A stretch of 8,969 bases of DNA from Actinomycetes bacterium (GTDB lineage Bacteria > Actinomycetota > Acidimicrobiia > Acidimicrobiales > Palsa-688), in assembly GCA_021808425.1 (NCBI GenBank), contig JAKBBS010000140.1, positions 1 through 8,969 of the forward strand, given 5' to 3'. Shown here in pieces: positions 6,248 through 8,969 of this stretch; position 1 is the first letter of the stretch, and each line of letters opens with the position of its first letter. The notes under the pieces are model-generated. The model had not been told where the DNA came from. It saw nothing but the letters and a program-made list of their open reading frames with translations, and made no database searches. A program made the position numbers and the translations under genes.

Positions 6248-6694
6248 TCAGAGGATCTCTCCGGCGAACAGCGACCAGAAAACGAACACCGGCTGAAAGA
6301 ACAGGCGCACGAGACGCTTACGGTCAGTGTCGAGGCCGAAGGCATCGACGTGATGGAGCAGTTGCGATATGTTCCCCGGGAAAATAGCGACAAAGTAAGC
6401 CGCAACCACTGCGCCGATGCGCCGCCGCTCTTTCGGGAGTCCCAAGACGGCTAGGCCAAGACCGATCTCGATAATGCCCGATCCGAGCACGACGTCGTCC
6501 GTGCTCGCCGGCAGCATTTCAGCGAGGTGTTGGGGTACCTGAGCGCGAAACCCTTCGCGGGCCACGGTGAGGTGTGCGACGCCGATCCCGGCCAGACCCA
6601 AGCCGAGGATCACACGGGCGGTTGCGCGGAGCTTCGAAGGGGCTTCGGGCGTTTCGTTCGAGTCGCTGCTCGGCTTTGTTGCACTCCCGGACAT
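6248..6694 (-). CDS. DoxX-family integral membrane protein
   Basis: From ATG 6694 the product has 148 residues. A polar N-terminal tail (1-25) precedes four hydrophobic segments at about 26-44, 67-86, 93-110 and 128-145. Motifs shared with actinobacterial DoxX-like proteins are GVAHL (38-42), VASG/GSGIIEIGLG (71-80), AIFPGNISQ (103-111) and VDAFGLDTDRKR (116-127). I chose 6694 because a GAGG sits six bases upstream. ATG 6730, which adds 12 residues, is a real alternative with AGGA nine bases upstream. Family members are small membrane proteins. Some associate with quinone or thiol redox systems, but no reaction can be assigned here. The gene appears to be its own transcription unit, ending before the 21-bp inverted repeat. 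Confidence 0.85.
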   Translation of the reverse strand: MSGSATKPSSDSNETPEAPSKLRATARVILGLGLAGIGVAHLTVAREGFRAQVPQHLAEMLPASTDDVVLGSGIIEIGLGLAVLGLPKERRRIGAVVAAYFVAIFPGNISQLLHHVDAFGLDTDRKRLVRLFFQPVFVFWSLFAGEIL

Positions 6695-6700
6695 TGGCAT

Positions 6701-6704
6701 CCTC
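6701..6704 (-). promoter_or_regulatory. Ribosome binding site favouring the 6694 start of the DoxX gene
   Basis: Minus-strand GCGAGG, with GAGG core at 6704-6701, stands six bases before ATG 6694. This spacing is better than that of the AGGA site ahead of ATG 6730. It tips the start choice but does not settle it. Confidence 0.45.
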
Positions 6705-6907
6705 GCTTGAAGGGATCTGGAGCCCGACATCGAAGGCGATCCTGTCTGGGCACGTACAAGCGAAGGCGTACCCTCAAATGACGCGTCTCAACCACTGCGC
6801 CGGACTTAGCGGACGTTTGCACAACCTCGCCCATGTCACCAGGACGGCTTTTGTCAAGGAGGACTGGACTGTTCCCCAGACGAGCGCGCTAATGATCGCC
6901 TTGTCGC

Positions 6908-7288
6908 TCAGGGTTTTTCGACATGAAGAGAGCGTCCAGCGGCGGTCGCAATCGCTTTGAGATCCGCTTGGTCAGTGCTGATCACGAGATCGATGCGCCG
7001 CAAGGCTCCTTCGACGACGCTGACATCGACGATGTCCGTTGTGGCAGCCATTGCGGCCAACGGACCGACTTTGCGGGCTTGGTCATCATTGAGCGCCTCG
7101 ACGTTGCAGCCGACCAGAAGTCGTACCAACATGGCCTGGCGGCTCCCGCCCCTCCAAGTCTGAGCCACTACGCCAGCAGGCACGGTCGGGACCACCCGGG
7201 CGGCCAGGAAGGCTCGGCGTCGGGCCCACATCGGCCTTTCACCTCGTTCGGGGGCGATGAGCGCTGCCGAGTCGTAGGTGACACCCAT
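6908..7288 (-). CDS. PIN-domain (VapC-like) toxin ribonuclease
   Basis: I place the start at ATG 7288, which shares one base with the antitoxin stop (TGATG), giving 126 residues. A longer frame to 7351 lies inside the antitoxin gene. The fold is a small PIN nuclease. Asp6 lies in VTYDSAALIA, and Asp85 and Asp88 lie in TTDIVDVSVV. Asp106 lies in VISTDQADL, the usual C-terminal acidic motif. The conserved glutamate expected in the middle is not obvious; the matching segment, PAGVVAQTWRGG, has Gln43. I recall relatives with the same AQxWRGG motif, so this may define a subfamily rather than an inactive toxin. VapC toxins cleave tRNA or rRNA with bound Mg2+/Mn2+ and are neutralised by the antitoxin encoded just before them. 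Target RNA unknown. Confidence 0.85.
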   Translation of the reverse strand: MGVTYDSAALIAPERGERPMWARRRAFLAARVVPTVPAGVVAQTWRGGSRQAMLVRLLVGCNVEALNDDQARKVGPLAAMAATTDIVDVSVVEGALRRIDLVISTDQADLKAIATAAGRSLHVEKP

Positions 7289-7563
7289 CAGGCGGTACGC
7301 TGCGGCCGAGAGCTGCTGCGACCAGAACGCTCGAGTGCTTCGCGAGTCCATTGTTCGGCCTCGGCGATTTCCTCAGCGCTGAAATCGCCTTTCTCGCCCT
7401 CGAATTCGGCGACCGCTTTCAGGCCGGCCCGTATGGTGAGCTCCTTGCGTGCAGTTGTTGCCAGCCAAGCGCTGTAGGTCAGGCCGGTTTCGGCCGCGGC
7501 AGCCTCAATCTGAACGTCGAGGTCGGGTGGAATCGACACTGAGCGCTTCTTCCTCACGGGCAT
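7288..7563 (-). CDS. Ribbon-helix-helix antitoxin (VapB/CopG-like)
   Basis: The gene encodes 91 residues from ATG 7563. A basic strand, RKKRSVSIPP (4-13), is followed by helix DLDVQIEAAAAETG (14-27) and helix TYSAWLATTARKEL (29-42), a typical ribbon-helix-helix DNA-binding domain that acts as a dimer. The C-terminal half is charged (EGEKGDFSAEEIAEAEQWTREAL) and would wrap the toxin. It lies first in a two-gene operon with the PIN toxin, with stop and start sharing one base, as expected for a toxin-antitoxin pair that represses its own promoter. No Shine-Dalgarno is seen, and a promoter-like TACGAT ends six bases before the ATG, so the mRNA may be leaderless. Confidence 0.87.
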   Translation of the reverse strand: MPVRKKRSVSIPPDLDVQIEAAAAETGLTYSAWLATTARKELTIRAGLKAVAEFEGEKGDFSAEEIAEAEQWTREALERSGRSSSRPQRTA

Positions 7564-7569
7564 AACCCA

Positions 7570-7581
7570 ATCGTAGTACGA
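7570..7581 (-). promoter_or_regulatory. Candidate operator overlapping the antitoxin -10 element
   Basis: TCGTA-G-TACGA at 7571-7581 is a perfect 5-1-5 inverted repeat. Read on the minus strand it overlaps TACGAT (7575-7570), a fair -10 hexamer; the best -35 candidate upstream (TGGAAC) is weak. Ribbon-helix-helix antitoxins bind short inverted repeats of this kind over their own promoter, so this is the natural autoregulation site. The transcript would start at or very near the ATG at 7563. Confidence 0.45.
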
Positions 7582-7810
7582 GGGTAGGACAGTTCCATCT
7601 TCGCCGAATCAGCGGGCTTAGTCGACTATTGAACACCCGGGGAGGTCGTCTTGATCACATGTAAATCTCACCTCCAGCTGAAGGAGCTGAGGAGCGGACT
7701 GGTGATTGCACCCATCCACGCGGGCGGGACCTTCCGACCCGGTCTTGCCGGTTGGGTGGCCCGGCAGGTGCATTATTCCGTCTCGGTCCCAGAGCTGGCG
7801 GAGGGGGCTC

Positions 7811-8800
7811 CTAAATGGGTGGGGCCCCAGAGGCAGTGACATATCCATTGGACGTGTGACTGCAGCCGGTGGTCGCAATCCAAAGATCGATAGCGCGGCC
7901 GTCTGGGTAGCCGAGTGCGACGACGATGGCAGACCCGTCGTCACTAGGACAGCTGACGACCCCGCCGGCGAGGTGGCCTAGCGGGAGTCGTCCGACATTC
8001 TCCGCGAAAGCGATTGCGGCCGCAGCGTCCATGACGGTCGTCTGCTTGAGGGCGAAGGGATGCCCGTTGAGCCCGTAGTACTGACAGGCCAGGCCACCCG
8101 CTGGCGGACCAGAAGGAAGCAGCGACGAATCCAACGGCGGCGGCGGGTTAGTGACGCCCACGAATCCCTTGTCGCTTGGGGAGCACCCAGACGTAACGGT
8201 AATGCGCATACGTGGACCCCGCTGGCTGTCAGGGACGGGAACCGGGTCGATCCACAGCGCTATCCCGTCTGCCCTCACGACTGAGGTGTTAGAGCCTGTC
8301 GGAGCGACTCCGATCTCAACCGACGCGCCGGTCCATGCTGAGCTGGAGGGGGCGTCGAAGCTGACACCGCTGATCGTCGTTGTACCCTGCGACAACGAAC
8401 CCGAGCCGGACTGCGGAAAACCTCCGGGATGATGATTGCCAAACCAGGTGAGGGCGGCGCTCATAGACATCGGAACCTTCCAGTAGGCGGTGTCGTCGAG
8501 CAGAGACGCCGTATCGGGAGTTCCCATGACCGGTTCCGACAACGAAGTTGGAGCCGCGGTCAACCTGATCGAACCTGATGGCATCACCACTAATCCGAGT
8601 AGCCGCATCGCTTCAGCCCGGGCCTTCGCCTTGTTTCTGCTCCCGGACGTGGTCCTGCTCTCGCTCGGGGCCGTAGTTCCCGTGGTCTTCCCCACCGCCA
8701 CGCCCCGGTTTTGTTGACAGCTCGTGCCGACCACCGCCATGAAGATCGCGGCCACTACGACAAGAGCCTTCCGAGAAACCGCAACCGTATGACGTCCCAC
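7811..8800 (-). CDS. Secreted, probably lipid-anchored protein of unknown function
   Basis: The start is GTG 8800, because GGAGG sits five bases upstream and the product then opens with a compact signal peptide. Longer frames from 8821 or 8863 would bury that signal inside a longer N-terminus. The 329-residue product has a basic N-region (SRK, 9-11), a hydrophobic core (12-24) and VVGTSC, with Cys28 as the probable lipidation site. The lipobox is loose: Gly, not Leu, at -3. A low-complexity Thr/Ser/Gly stretch follows to about residue 50, as is common after the anchor. The mature part is rich in Ser, Pro and Gly, with later cysteines in TSGCSPSD, LACQYYG, VSCPSDDGS and TTGCSHTSNG, likely two disulfides. 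The closing segment (CPSDDGS, GYPDGRAIDLW, TTGCSHTSNGYV) resembles recurring actinobacterial secreted hypotheticals. I do not recognise an enzyme motif. Confidence 0.72.
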   Translation of the reverse strand: MGRHTVAVSRKALVVVAAIFMAVVGTSCQQNRGVAVGKTTGTTAPSESRTTSGSRNKAKARAEAMRLLGLVVMPSGSIRLTAAPTSLSEPVMGTPDTASLLDDTAYWKVPMSMSAALTWFGNHHPGGFPQSGSGSLSQGTTTISGVSFDAPSSSAWTGASVEIGVAPTGSNTSVVRADGIALWIDPVPVPDSQRGPRMRITVTSGCSPSDKGFVGVTNPPPPLDSSLLPSGPPAGGLACQYYGLNGHPFALKQTTVMDAAAAIAFAENVGRLPLGHLAGGVVSCPSDDGSAIVVALGYPDGRAIDLWIATTGCSHTSNGYVTASGAPPI

Positions 8801-8805
8801 GGAAG

Positions 8806-8810
8806 CCTCC
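8806..8810 (-). promoter_or_regulatory. Strong ribosome binding site fixing the GTG 8800 start
   Basis: Minus-strand GGAGG (8810-8806) is followed by CTTCC and then GTG 8800, a near-ideal core and spacing. It is the best Shine-Dalgarno match I found in the window and supports the shorter lipoprotein start over ATG 8821 and ATG 8863. Confidence 0.7.
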
Positions 8811-8848
8811 ACTTCCACCATGACCCATATTCTTCCATCGCCGCGGAC

Positions 8849-8864
8849 AGTGCGCCGGCGCACT
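8849..8864. promoter_or_regulatory. 16-bp perfect palindrome upstream of the lipoprotein gene
   Basis: AGTGCGCCGGCGCACT is fully self-complementary, with 8-base arms and no spacer. It lies 48 bases upstream of GTG 8800, in the expected promoter region of the minus-strand gene. It could be the operator of a dimeric regulator. High GC content raises the odds of a chance match, and no clear -10/-35 pair was found beside it. Confidence 0.35.
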
Positions 8865-8969
8865 CTCCGTGCGACCCGAATGTTGGTGCAGGCCGGTGAC
8901 TGTCGGATTCGCTCTACACGGCGGAGTGAACCTTTTCGGCGTCTTGGAGCGTCTTAGATTCGAAAGGAA

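Noticed and set aside
6852..6857. Perfect minus-strand TTGACA upstream of the DoxX gene
   Set aside because: No credible -10 hexamer lies 16-18 bases downstream, and it is about 160 bases from the chosen start, so I did not call a promoter.
7746..7766. TGCCGG/CCGGCA stem downstream of the lipoprotein gene as a terminator
   Set aside because: Only six base pairs with a nine-base loop and no T-run on the minus strand.
7651..7839. Plus-strand 62-codon frame between the antitoxin and lipoprotein genes
   Set aside because: It overlaps the end of the lipoprotein gene, resembles nothing known to me and lacks a ribosome binding site at suitable spacing.

Overview
The window looks like chromosomal DNA of a high-GC actinobacterium, probably free-living (soil or water). 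The evidence is uniformly GC-rich coding DNA, GTG and TTG starts, a luciferase-like oxidoreductase of a type usually F420-dependent, a MaoC/thiolase-like/DUF35 catabolic module typical of Actinomycetota, and a VapBC-type toxin-antitoxin pair. I cannot place it to genus. No rRNA, tRNA, CRISPR array or transposase is visible.

Bases 1-4584 (+ strand) are one tightly packed operon, entered part-way through its first visible gene. In order it encodes: a luciferase-like flavin oxidoreductase (5' end missing), a 389-residue protein made of three RidA/YjgF domains, a FAS1-type MaoC-like protein, a second MaoC-like hydratase, a thiolase-fold protein without the thiolase cysteines (Ltp2-like), and a zinc-ribbon/OB-fold DUF35 protein. 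All five junctions overlap by 1 or 4 bases, which points to translational coupling. The last four genes recall the steroid side-chain module in which a MaoC heteromer (ChsH1/ChsH2) hydrates an enoyl-CoA and Ltp2 with a DUF35 partner cleaves the product by retro-aldol reaction. The first two pair an LLM oxidoreductase with Rid domains, a pairing also known from pyrimidine breakdown (RutA/RutC). The combination suggests catabolism of a CoA-linked, possibly nitrogen-bearing or branched substrate. The substrate is unknown.

From 4513 onward every gene lies on the minus strand. A membrane-anchored seven-Asp-box beta-propeller gene (4513-6000) converges on the operon and overlaps the DUF35 gene by 72 bp. 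The 247-bp gap at 6001-6247 holds a perfect 21-bp inverted repeat with a T-tract on the minus strand, a likely terminator for the next gene, plus a short separate palindrome. A DoxX-family membrane protein follows (6248-6694), then a PIN toxin (6908-7288) with its ribbon-helix-helix antitoxin (7288-7563). A small palindrome overlaps the antitoxin's candidate promoter. The 213-base gap at 6695-6907 and the 247-base gap at 7564-7810 hold no gene I can support.

The last gene (7811-8800) encodes a secreted, probably lipid-anchored protein of unknown function. Its start is fixed by a strong Shine-Dalgarno site, and a 16-bp perfect palindrome lies 48 bases upstream. The most unusual features are the triple-Rid fusion, in which no domain keeps the catalytic arginine, and the operon that contains it.
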